Assembly (NCBI GenBank): GCA_030849805.1 | Contig: JASANZ010002019.1 | Coordinates: 1-33,853, forward strand | Direction of reading: 5' to 3' | Length of the DNA stretch: 33,853 nucleotides | DNA from: Sergeia podlipaevii | Taxonomy: Eukaryota; Euglenozoa; Kinetoplastea; Trypanosomatida; Trypanosomatidae | In this document: in pieces, positions 21,001 to 28,753 of the stretch | Numbering within the stretch: position 1 is the first letter of the stretch | Layout: each line of letters begins with the position of its first letter | Position numbers and translations under genes: made by a program | The notes under the pieces: model-generated | What the model was told of the DNA's origin: nothing | Database searches by the model: none | The model's input: only the letters and a program-made list of their open reading frames with translations

Positions 21001-21776
21001 GGAGAAGGAGAGAGGGGCGGACAAGAAACCTTCACGTCCTGCTCCTGCTGCGTTTCGCCAACTGTGCTGCCGTTGAAGAGCGCATCGACGCCCTCCTTCT
21101 GCTTCTGTGTCTTGTCTATCGCTGCTCTACGTGCCTTCTCCCGCTCAGTCCGCCGCTGAAGTGCCCGCATACGAATCGCATTGGCCTCTCCTTCAATCTC
21201 ATCCTCCCCGCCGCTGCCTGCGCTTAGCGGAGAAGGGGCCGATGGGGAGGGGGGTTGTGATGCAGAGTTGCTGAAGGATGAGGTGATAATGTCACGTTGA
21301 TTTGATTGACGTTGTGTCTGTCCAACTGCTGTTGTTGCCGCTGATGATGCCTCTGCAGCCGCAACTCCTGCTTGAGCCAAACCAGAATATCCAAGCGGAA
21401 ACGATGAAATTGGGAAAGACGAGGCGGCAGCGGTGACGCTGGCGTTCGTGATTGGGATAAGCACGTCGTTGCCATTCTGCTTGCTTGTAGTAGGCCAGGA
21501 GACAAACTTGTCCTCATTGGTGCACGTTTTTATGGGACTGCACGCGGCATCTACTTTTCTCACCTCACGACTCAGGCTGCAGTCGCGGTGAAGTTGAGAA
21601 GAAAATGTCTGATGATCCTGTTGCTGTTGTTGTTGCTGCAGATGGTTTAGTTGAAGGCGCAGCAAGTGATTTTCGTTCTGCAGTTGCTGTATTAACCGCC
21701 GCTGCTGCTGCTCAATGGTTGAAGTTGAGTTTTCTCCATAGTCCCTCGTGGTAGCAGGTAAAGTTATACTGGACAT
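18060..21776 (-). CDS. phosphatidylinositol phosphate kinase (PIP5K/PIP4K family), 1238 residues
   Basis: The C-terminal third is a PIP-kinase catalytic domain (about residues 890-1238), which adds phosphate to phosphatidylinositol monophosphates at membranes. Family motifs appear in order: PGKSGTKLFYFGDYVMKSV, with the ATP-binding Lys at 956; LLPQFYALITV; RIYDVKGSSVGR, with the DxKGS Lys at 1026; KDNDL; NIVDYSCMIGV, with catalytic Asp 1089; YYLGIIDVLQEY, with the metal-binding Asp 1192; and ISVVPPKDYAERLYASL at the end. All expected catalytic residues look present. The segment that sets lipid specificity is short, so type I, II or III cannot be assigned. The first ~800 residues are largely disordered (poly-Gln near 46-53, poly-Ala near 295), with a conserved-looking island near 640-690 (GKMKNQAWVLSQAVGKALLYM). 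Between the DYS and GIID motifs lies a Gly/Ser-rich loop with a basic RRGSKRGSKGS. The start is the first ATG after the predicted acceptor. Confidence 0.92.
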   Translation of the reverse strand: MSSITLPATTRDYGENSTSTIEQQQRRLIQQLQNENHLLRLQLNHLQQQQQQQDHQTFSSQLHRDCSLSREVRKVDAACSPIKTCTNEDKFVSWPTTSKQNGNDVLIPITNASVTAAASSFPISSFPLGYSGLAQAGVAAAEASSAATTAVGQTQRQSNQRDIITSSFSNSASQPPSPSAPSPLSAGSGGEDEIEGEANAIRMRALQRRTEREKARRAAIDKTQKQKEGVDALFNGSTVGETQQEQDVKVSCPPLSPSPTPSNRSISTPLRYHSSDDVATGEDTRYLTGIASDSAATAAAAAAASSSQKSSPNSCRAMHGIQLNLKDHRDEGEGDSAEEHGKVQNQPCGKALHVAFSHEATTTQELKVCLVEPLGKGGVPSTTTSLPPGSPVGLPPRGPAYATLSVNTSSISRHHLPSAVSAPFPLTNELQNQHQNFLSASMSSLNAMGGINHLTTPLAGQSCMTVFDTTRTEADHLAEHSASRRELRRRRLHQTVGTGGVVEVSNPGAMISVTPASSAGMSAPLIDFDASLISERGGDALASTYSVIDVDMGKIPTTTSLAPSALSTAPPVSVGRRSKPRTGAAATLMMASDMGGCASASASHRRHHGAMTSLSKSATTGRSFNKEDGIGNIGAASTATIPFNPNQIGVEINGKMKNQAWVLSQAVGKALLYMTKGFEGIAAAPHSRYGYPHQQCDNISEFNQHITRMTSANVGTNDEGEEVKCEAGVQSSSSSCSSAASSRSVSPISTAQLPLQRTATVVWGEARVKEEDECSSGGDSNNSNSSSSGHVTTAAFSPVLLYKDINPSALNHAVGEVTHLHACCIGNEVQLTPGRHAPRNPMRAFVDENTDYNLRAAFASTEEVQSGGAGAHHPSRSSPSPPHYGASTTTLPAGTHRDDEILIYIHAPVIFAQLREFLGLDVGQFRDALCRSQWRQSVSPGKSGTKLFYFGDYVMKSVKGSEFESFTEKYLPAYVPYAERNPHSLLPQFYALITVRWLKLGTTTRYVLMRNVFATRYYIHRIYDVKGSSVGRTALEAGKEAPRTAFGALLLKDNDLPPQLIICGSYQRAILLAQFRSDVAFLHSLNIVDYSCMIGVRSRVYSREEGPSSTILLQRRGSKRGSKGSVEQCNALQELSGGTIGVGIGAFDQMDCNGDATVCLHGCDGGLLSLPIYTPGDDTTAREDVYYLGIIDVLQEYTAAKRMESIAKGFVNERAQISVVPPKDYAERLYASLERISV
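20868..20887. repeat. (GCT)n run coding poly-Ala
   Basis: A GCT-repeat run encodes about seven alanines in the disordered N-terminal part of the lipid kinase. Confidence 0.8.
21618..21638. repeat. (TTG/CTG)n run coding poly-Gln
   Basis: Seven consecutive glutamine codons near residue 46-53 of the lipid kinase, within a wider Gln-rich, leucine-spaced segment that could form a coiled coil. Confidence 0.85.
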
Positions 21777-21826
21777 AGTGAAAAAAGAAATAAATAAATA
21801 AAATCAAAAAGAAAAAGAGAAAAGAA

Positions 21827-21853
21827 CTTATATCCCAGAGAAAGAAAAAAGGG
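21827..21853 (-). promoter_or_regulatory. predicted spliced-leader acceptor for the lipid kinase gene
   Basis: The minus-strand pyrimidine tract CCCTTTTTTCTTTCTCT is followed by GGGATATAAG, with the AG at 21828-21827. The leader would be about 50 nt, itself T-rich, with no ATG before 21776. A further T/C-rich tract lies upstream (about 21885-21910), so an earlier acceptor is possible. Confidence 0.5.
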
Positions 21854-22058
21854 TTGAGACCACTTTTTCTTCCTTTTGCTCTCTCTCTCTCCTTCTTCTT
21901 CTTCTTCTTCACGCTCAGACTTACCCCCTTCTTGCTTCCTCTTCTCAAGTTGACAACAATGTAGAGTAAGTTGAGTACTATCGTACGTAAAGAAACACAC
22001 AGGCAAAGACACTCCTTTTCGTTCTTTTTTTTTTTTTTTTCTCTCTGGAATGAAAAAA

Positions 22059-22079
22059 GAGAGAGAGAGAGAGAGAGAG
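22059..22079. repeat. (GA)n microsatellite
   Basis: About ten uninterrupted GA units. They read as TC repeats in transcribed sense and could serve as an alternative pyrimidine tract. Confidence 0.9.
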
Positions 22080-22103
22080 GGAGTGAATGCCCGCTATTTA
22101 CGT

Positions 22104-22122
22104 GTATATATATATATATATA
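22104..22122. repeat. (TA)n microsatellite
   Basis: About nine uninterrupted TA units in the intergenic region upstream of the lipid kinase gene. Confidence 0.9.
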
Positions 22123-22663
22123 ATGCAGTGTCGTGATGAAAAGAATTCACAAAAATAAAACAAATTCAAATCAGCAATCAAATAGTAATAATAGTAAATG
22201 TATATTGAGATAGAGAGAGAGAGAGTTCAAAAAAAAAAACTTCGATACGTACGTACGTGTTTGTGTGACTGTATATACGTGTGTGATGTGGTGTGCGTGT
22301 GTGTATACGTACCGCTCTCTTCTCTTCAGGCCGCCTTAAAGCTATTTATATCTTATGATCTATATAGATAACAACACAGAATTACAGATGGGTATGCAAC
22401 TTCCCCACACCACGTGTACTATTATGCGTCGCTTGAGATAAAAGAAAAAAAAATGTGAAGGTACAAAGGGGTGGAGTGGGGGAGGGAGGAAGGGAGAATA
22501 GATGTTGATCGTGCGTTTGCAGAAAAAAAAAAAATGATAAAAGAAAAAGAAACGGATTATACATACGTGAAACCAATGACCTATTCAGGCATGTGCATAG
22601 CTCAGTTTCAAAGTCTTCCCCGCAAAGAACACCATCACAGGAGAGGTGGAGGAGGGGGGGGGG

Positions 22664-22670
22664 NNNNNNN
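22664..22670. other. assembly gap (run of N)
   Basis: Seven N bases sit directly between a run of ten G (22654-22663) and an ATT repeat (22671-22691). True gap size is unknown. A seven-base run may be a placeholder or a low-quality join. Confidence 0.95.
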
Positions 22671-22691
22671 ATTATTATTATTATTATTATT
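22671..22691. repeat. (ATT)n microsatellite flanking the gap
   Basis: Seven ATT units start immediately after the N run. The true length is unknown because the gap cuts one side. Confidence 0.85.
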
Positions 22692-22807
22692 TGAATGTCC
22701 TCATTAAGTGAAGAAAAAGACAAGAACACGCACTAACAGCGGAGCCACACGCACACAAGTTGGCATACATCGAGAAACACTACACACACCTAGATAACAA
22801 AAGATGG

Positions 22808-22830
22808 AACAACAACAACAACAACAACAA
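22808..22830. repeat. (CAA)n microsatellite
   Basis: About seven to eight CAA units in intergenic DNA. They read as TTG repeats in transcribed sense. Confidence 0.9.
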
Positions 22831-23322
22831 GAGATATCAAGTCACACGGTAGTAGTAGCCATCAACCTCACTAGCGTCTATAATATATAGAACATACTTA
22901 CATTCCCTCTTAAATTTTTTCTTTTAAAAATGTTGCTTTTGACTTTACCTTTATGAGCTAGAGCTGCTGCTCATGCAAGTAGACTTTCTCCTCAAAAAAA
23001 AAGAGGGAGAGAAATAAAAAAAGAGAAGGCGTACCAGGACAAAATAATAATGATAATAATAAAGCAAACGTAAAAAAATATATTTGCGTAGCAATAGTGT
23101 ATAGGAATGAAAGTAAGAAAAAAAAAAAGACACAAACAATAAAATGCTAAAGTAACAAATTGAGTAGATATTTATAAACAACAACAACAACAACAAAAAT
23201 CTGTAACCTACCATACAGCCTTTCAACTCTTAATCCCTTTCTCTCTTTCTCTCTTTCTACATGTTACATATAACTCTAGCCAAATTTTTAAAACAATGGC
23301 GACGAACATACAAACAAAACAA

Positions 23323-26300
23323 TCACATAAGCTCGCTTTCGCCACGTGGCATCATATCCTCCATGGCTTGCTGTCGCTCTACATCCAGCAGATTTGAAAT
23401 AAATGTTACTGCCTCATGAAAATCGCTTGTCTTGCCGTGTATGCGGCGAAACTTCACGAGAATGTAACCGAGGCACGCAGGGGCCAAGATGACATCGACA
23501 TCGCACACACCACTCACCTGCCCAACTGCGCCGCTACCGCCATATGCAAGAGTCCGATGGGACAATGACGCACGGTTGAGTCCGTGCATAGCGCCACGAG
23601 TTGGCGTCTTCGACGTGCCTTGCCACGTCGACGCTAACACTGTGGATGGAGCAGATAACACGCCATTGCTCATTGTCGTTATTTCTGTTGTGGTGGTCAG
23701 TGCTGCTGCCTTGGTGGAGGAGATGGCGACGGCAGCGCAAGAAGAAGAAGTAGGAGGAGGAGGAGTGCCGGTGGTAGCGCATGAGTGCGCTGCTGCCAGT
23801 CTCTTTTCCTTCTTTCCTTTTGTCTTTGTGCTTGACTGCGCATGCGCGGCTCCTGCAGCGGTAGTAGTGGGCATAGTAGTTGGGATTGCCGCTGCTGCTG
23901 TGCTAGATGGCGTGGGTACCTTCTTGCTGCCGCTTGTTGTGGCCGCGGTGAGCGTTGACCTCTTCAGAGATTGAACCTTGACCTGGCACGTACCCTCTGC
24001 GTCCTGTTTATCGCTTCCCTGAAACGGTTTTGTACCGTTCGTCGTGCTCACAGGTGCCTTCTCCGCTGCAGGGCTGTGTGTCTTTTTGGTGCTTCTTCCG
24101 GTTGCTGTTGCTGCTCCTGTTGCAACAACAACCCTCTTCCCTCCACACGCGGCACTCTTCACGATGCAGTCCTCAAGATACGTGGATAATGGGGTGCACT
24201 CGCCCGTGGCGACGATAGAGTTGCTGCGGCGTGAGGAGCTAAACTGACTCTGACCATCCTCGGTATCCTCGCCTGAGCTGCCGGAGTAGGCACACTTCTC
24301 GTTTACCGAGATTGATGTGGCCACGTGCGAACTGTGTGACTTGAAGGTAGATGAAGGAGAGGTGGTGTCTGCGAGTCGCGGTGTTTGGTTGCAGAGAGGA
24401 TCACGATGATCGACAGGTGGGTGGCTGCCATTGCTGCTGCTGTTGTTGATGCCAATATTCTTCGCATTTGACGCTGCCGCTGCTGCTGCTGTGATCGTCT
24501 TGAAAGTGGATGCCGTCCCTGTCGCAGCAACAGCAACGGGAGCACTACCGTTAGCTACTGCTTGCAATGGATGCTTGCGGTTCGGAGAAGAAGAAGAAGA
24601 AGGTGGAGGGGTGGGAGTCTTCTTAGTCGAATTGCGCCTTTTAGCATTCGTTGCTGCTGTTGACTTTTCCTCCTTCCCCCAGCACACACCAGCCGCGACC
24701 ACCGCCGGTCCTCCCTGGACGAAGTCACCGATGGATGGGGCAGGGTTATTGGGAAGTGAGCCAGCGTTGCTCTTCGCGGCGCCACCAATCTTCTCGCTCC
24801 CATTGCAGCCACGGTCAGCGCCGCACGCCTCGCCGAAGGTGTTGGTGTTCACAAAAACCGTGTAGTTTCCCCCGGTGACGGACGCGTTGGCGTTGGCCAT
24901 CGCAATGCTCATAGACCGACGCTCATGCAAACGTGGGATCGTCCCCATCGTCATGCAGCGCCTCTGTTGCTTGTGCTGCTGCTCAGGCAGTCCAAATACC
25001 GCCCCGCCACCACTGTCGCTCCCGGCGGAGGCGGCAAGGCTCACCACCGCCGCGTTCGAACTGGACCCCAGGGGGCCCACACTGGTCGAGGCCAGCATGG
25101 GCGACACGGTGGTCATGTTCTCCCCCTTCAGTAGAGCAGTGGAACCCAAATAGCGGAAGGAGTAAATATTTTCCGTGTTTGACACCACCTCATCGGAGTA
25201 GAGGAGTAACAAGCGGTGCCGCACGCTGGCAAGCTTGGCGAGGATCACGTTCTGTAGGCCAATGACGAGGAACCCATGCCGCACGCACTCGGTGACGTTG
25301 CGAGACTGAAACAAAGCAGCAAGGTTCGTCGCGGCCGCCAAGCGTCGCCCAAGCGGGTGTCTTAATAGAATATCGCGCTGTACAATACCGATGACAAAGG
25401 CATCAAAGGACACGCCGCAGCTATGCCGATTCGGATTGTTGGCGTTGTTGAGGATCGTGGAGAGAATGATACTACTGTTGCTTTTCTTACTCAGCACCGT
25501 CGTGGGGGAAGTGGTGGCCGACGACGCGGTTGTCGTTGGAGAGGCAGCGGTCAGCGGGGTGCCGCCAGCCACCGGCGCACCATGCCCAAAGGAGTAGTCA
25601 GTGCATCCCGCTGAGGTCATGGAGCTGCCTTTTATGGTCATACCCCGCTCCTGAAAGTAGTTGATGAGAGAGACCAGGTCGCCGTCTTGCACGTCGATGT
25701 GCATCTTCTCAAAAACACGGCGAAGCTGACAGAGCCCAATGACACCAGTATGGTCGTCATCCACACTGTCAAATGCGGTGCGCAGCTGGCGGACTACCTG
25801 GCGCTCTACCTCATCCATCTGAGTTCCAATGATATTCGCGAGTTGAAACTCGTTGCTGTGCGCAAAGGAGATGTGCGCGAGGTCCTTGCTCACCCACGCA
25901 TCGCGGAACTGACGAAATGTGATCTCCGTGCTCATTGGACTTCCCGTGAAAAGGTTTACCAGCTCCGAGACTTCGTTCTTGGGTACTGCCTCCCCATGAA
26001 GGGTGGTGAGCATGTCGCGGACTTGGTCGCGGGTGATCTTGCCGTAGCCGTCCGAGTCAATCTTGCGAAAGGCAGTGCTGATCGCCTGCTCTTCCTTCTC
26101 TGTGACCGGGTGAGCCGAGGAGAAGTCCAGAAAGGCAGGCCACCCCGGCTCCATCACACCCGCCGCGATGAGCTTCTCCCCAAGATCCGGACGGTGCGGG
26201 AAGTCCTCAGCGAGTCGGATGTCCTTCGCAAACCACTTGCTTTCAATTATTTGATCCAACGTCGGACGGTCCGTTGGGTCGAGCGCGAGCATTGAAGTGA

Positions 26301-28626
26301 CCAAGTCTCGCGCCTCGCTAGAGATCGTCGTGAGCTCGTCGTCTTGGAATGAAAAGGTGTTGCTCTGGATGAGGTACTGCGTCTCCTCGTCGTCACGCCC
26401 ATCAAACGGAAGACGACCAGTGAGCATAAAGAAGAGTATGACACCAGCGCTCCACAGGTCTTGCTGGAACGCGTCCACAATGGTTGCCCCCTTGCGCTTT
26501 CGTTGTTGCCGCTGGTTCGGTGAAGCAACAGCATTTGCAAAGGAAAGATCAGGCACCTCATACCGGTTTGTGTTAGCAATAGTCGCAAGCGTGTTTTTGT
26601 TTTTTTCCTTCCCACTTCCCTTAGTCTTCTTTTCCTTATGAATTGACTTGGTAGTGGTGTTGTTGGCGGTACTACTGCTGTCATGACGATGAAGGGGAAT
26701 GTGTTTCTGTCGAAACGAGCCATTGTTGCGACCATTCACATTACCACTAGCAACACCTCTGCTGCGTGCACTGTGCTCACTCACATACTCATCGTGACCC
26801 TTCGCGCCGACACACGCAGGAGTTAAAGGAGGACCATGATTCTCCGTGCCCCGGGTGCCACTCTCCGCTCTCGTAGAGCTTTTTGAATAGCCAATGAAGG
26901 AACGCACGAGTGCGTTAAACCCACTCTTGATCCCACCGCTAGACTCGTTACTCGCCTTGCTGGTAATGCTGGCGTTGGTGAGAGGACTAGCAGCAGCAGC
27001 CGTGCCGGCCTTGGAGGACTTTCCACCCTTTCCATGTACTGCGTGCCAGCTGCTTTCGCGCTTCAGCAAAGCGTCAAGACCTCCCGTGCTGTGACTAGTT
27101 CGCATTCCACTAATCCCTGACCCATCACTACCACTAATATGAATGTTATTGTTATTGCGGTCATCACTTCCCGCAAGCACAGCAGTGCGTAGCACGTCGT
27201 CTTGCACGCTCAAGTCCTGGCAAGACCCTCGCTTAGGTGCACGCATGCTGCCTCCGCCGCTGCTGCTGTATAGCGTGTCTGATGGGGCATGATTAGAGCT
27301 AGTGTTTTTCCCTCGGGCGAAGGAGGCTCCCATGGTGGTGGTGCTTCGCTTCACCATTGGCGGTAGAGGTGCGTCAAAGGAGCAGGTAGCAGCGGTCGCC
27401 ATAGTGGTGTGCTCAGGCGGTGGCAACGACTGCGCGCCATGCCGATCCTCCAGCGTCGCGGTCATGCCGACTGGGACAGCGCAGCTGCTGCCGCTACAGT
27501 TCCGGCTCTCCTCCTCTTCTTTATCATCGTCGTAGTCGCGGTAGTGGTGCCTAAACTCCCTGTTGTTGTGTACCGCGACGAGACCATAATCGTTTGCCGT
27601 CGCCGCCGTCCTCTTCTGTGACGTGCTGCCAGAGTACTGTGACATGGCAATGGATTGGCAAGTCCCACTCGCTGTCATAATGAGAGGACTACCAACGAAT
27701 GTGGTGCTACCACCGCCGCCACCAGTCGTCGTCGTCGTCGTATGAGTAGCGCCAAGACCGAAGGAGCCATCCAGGAAGGATCTATCAATGCAATTGCTTT
27801 GCGTGGACGCCAGTACCGCCTCAGGACTCATGTAATGCAACGTACCGAAGGTACATCCTTCGATATCTGGCCCTTCGTGCGAGCTCTCACCGCCTACTGT
27901 CGTGCCCCCTCCCAGTTCATCAATGTTTTCCTTCGCGACTTTTGTAGAAAATCCGAAGTCGCAGACGAGTAGGCGGTTATCACTGCCAAGAAGCAGATTC
28001 TCAGCCTTGAGATCCTTGTGGGCGACACCGTTCCTGTGGCAGTAGTCAATGGCAGATATGAGTTGCTGGAAATAGTGCCGCGCCTCATCCTCGCTGAAGT
28101 GGTTCTTAGAGAGAATAAGATCGAAGAGCTCCCCCCCTTCGGCAAGCTCCATGACAAAGTAGAAAGCTGTGAGGGAGCTAAGAAACTTGTAAAATTTGAC
28201 TACATGGCGATGCCCTAAAGCCTGCAACACGGTCGCCTCTAGAACAATATGACGCTCAAGCTGCTCCGAGAAGGCCTTCATGCGCAGCATCTCGTAATCT
28301 AAGAAGTAATCACCACTAGCGCTGCCGTTGCCCAAAGGTGAACCGACGCTCTCCAGGTTCAACGGGCACTCGTCAGAGTAGCCATTCGTACCATCTCCAC
28401 TAAACATAAAGAGATCTTCCTTTTGCAATATTTTAAGCGCGAACATCTCGCCGGAGGGGACGTATGTAACGGCGTAGACGGAGCCATAGGCACCTTCACC
28501 AAGACGTTGCCCAATCACGTAGTCTTCGAGTACTTTACTTTCCTCCTCAAGAGCAGCTGAGCCTGTGAAGTATGAAGTTGCCGTTGATGTACCGCTTTGC
28601 AACGGCGTCGAAATTTTGTTTTCCAT
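23323..28626 (-). CDS. Ser/Thr protein kinase with EF-hand-like repeats and a probable C-terminal KA1-like domain, 1767 residues
   Basis: The kinase domain starts near residue 35. Visible motifs are the glycine loop G43-EGAYG48, Lys65 (ALKIL), Glu130, HKD at 203-205 where HRD is usual, Asn210, DFG 223-225, SPE 267-269 and DLWSAGVIL from Asp723. The catalytic domain carries insertions after Lys65 (about 45 residues), in the activation segment, and of about 450 residues between SPE and DLWSAG. Next come four EF-hand-like units: loops D857-Q868 and D956-Q967, plus degenerate ones near 893-905 and 1065-1085. Loop positions 1, 3 and 6 are kept in both loops, but position 12 is Gln in both. A hydrophobic block near 1110-1170 and the C terminus (about 1708-1752, LGYILVKFRRIHGKTSDFHE) resemble the two halves of a KA1 domain, separated by ~530 low-complexity residues. 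The kinase-then-EF-hand order recalls calcium-dependent protein kinases. The catalytic residues suggest it is active. The start is the first ATG of the predicted mRNA. Confidence 0.92.
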   Translation of the reverse strand: MENKISTPLQSGTSTATSYFTGSAALEEESKVLEDYVIGQRLGEGAYGSVYAVTYVPSGEMFALKILQKEDLFMFSGDGTNGYSDECPLNLESVGSPLGNGSASGDYFLDYEMLRMKAFSEQLERHIVLEATVLQALGHRHVVKFYKFLSSLTAFYFVMELAEGGELFDLILSKNHFSEDEARHYFQQLISAIDYCHRNGVAHKDLKAENLLLGSDNRLLVCDFGFSTKVAKENIDELGGGTTVGGESSHEGPDIEGCTFGTLHYMSPEAVLASTQSNCIDRSFLDGSFGLGATHTTTTTTGGGGGSTTFVGSPLIMTASGTCQSIAMSQYSGSTSQKRTAATANDYGLVAVHNNREFRHHYRDYDDDKEEEESRNCSGSSCAVPVGMTATLEDRHGAQSLPPPEHTTMATAATCSFDAPLPPMVKRSTTTMGASFARGKNTSSNHAPSDTLYSSSGGGSMRAPKRGSCQDLSVQDDVLRTAVLAGSDDRNNNNIHISGSDGSGISGMRTSHSTGGLDALLKRESSWHAVHGKGGKSSKAGTAAAASPLTNASITSKASNESSGGIKSGFNALVRSFIGYSKSSTRAESGTRGTENHGPPLTPACVGAKGHDEYVSEHSARSRGVASGNVNGRNNGSFRQKHIPLHRHDSSSTANNTTTKSIHKEKKTKGSGKEKNKNTLATIANTNRYEVPDLSFANAVASPNQRQQRKRKGATIVDAFQQDLWSAGVILFFMLTGRLPFDGRDDEETQYLIQSNTFSFQDDELTTISSEARDLVTSMLALDPTDRPTLDQIIESKWFAKDIRLAEDFPHRPDLGEKLIAAGVMEPGWPAFLDFSSAHPVTEKEEQAISTAFRKIDSDGYGKITRDQVRDMLTTLHGEAVPKNEVSELVNLFTGSPMSTEITFRQFRDAWVSKDLAHISFAHSNEFQLANIIGTQMDEVERQVVRQLRTAFDSVDDDHTGVIGLCQLRRVFEKMHIDVQDGDLVSLINYFQERGMTIKGSSMTSAGCTDYSFGHGAPVAGGTPLTAASPTTTASSATTSPTTVLSKKSNSSIILSTILNNANNPNRHSCGVSFDAFVIGIVQRDILLRHPLGRRLAAATNLAALFQSRNVTECVRHGFLVIGLQNVILAKLASVRHRLLLLYSDEVVSNTENIYSFRYLGSTALLKGENMTTVSPMLASTSVGPLGSSSNAAVVSLAASAGSDSGGGAVFGLPEQQHKQQRRCMTMGTIPRLHERRSMSIAMANANASVTGGNYTVFVNTNTFGEACGADRGCNGSEKIGGAAKSNAGSLPNNPAPSIGDFVQGGPAVVAAGVCWGKEEKSTAATNAKRRNSTKKTPTPPPSSSSSPNRKHPLQAVANGSAPVAVAATGTASTFKTITAAAAAASNAKNIGINNSSSNGSHPPVDHRDPLCNQTPRLADTTSPSSTFKSHSSHVATSISVNEKCAYSGSSGEDTEDGQSQFSSSRRSNSIVATGECTPLSTYLEDCIVKSAACGGKRVVVATGAATATGRSTKKTHSPAAEKAPVSTTNGTKPFQGSDKQDAEGTCQVKVQSLKRSTLTAATTSGSKKVPTPSSTAAAAIPTTMPTTTAAGAAHAQSSTKTKGKKEKRLAAAHSCATTGTPPPPTSSSCAAVAISSTKAAALTTTTEITTMSNGVLSAPSTVLASTWQGTSKTPTRGAMHGLNRASLSHRTLAYGGSGAVGQVSGVCDVDVILAPACLGYILVKFRRIHGKTSDFHEAVTFISNLLDVERQQAMEDMMPRGESELM

Positions 28627-28679
28627 TTACGCCCCTTCTCTTCCTCCTGTCTTTCTCTTGTTTACCCTCCACAAAAACT

Positions 28680-28711
<32 letters not shown>

Positions 28712-28712
28712 A
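28680..28712. repeat. (ACA)n microsatellite in the kinase 5' leader
   Basis: About eleven ACA units on the plus strand, read as (UUG)n in the mRNA sense, between the preferred acceptor and the start codon of the kinase. Confidence 0.9.
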
Positions 28713-28753
28713 AGAGCTAGCAGCAACGCTGATAACAATTCACGGAATAATCG

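Larger units (their letters stand above)
21777..23322. other. intergenic region between the kinase gene and the lipid kinase gene
   Basis: About 1.5 kb of AT-rich, repeat-rich DNA with the window's only N run (22664-22670). It contains GA, TA, CAA and ATT microsatellites and ACGT/GT-rich sequence around 22240-22310. It should hold the 3' UTR of the kinase mRNA and the leader of the lipid kinase. Short open frames here are low-complexity and were not accepted. Confidence 0.65.

Noticed and set aside
22808..22830. Regular CAA repeats considered as a possible CRISPR-like or satellite array
   Set aside because: Perfect trinucleotide microsatellite with no spacers, in a eukaryotic genome.
26460..27825. 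Possible intron in the kinase gene
   Set aside because: The segment is an open in-frame coding sequence, and trypanosomatids have almost no cis-spliced introns. I treat it as a protein insertion.
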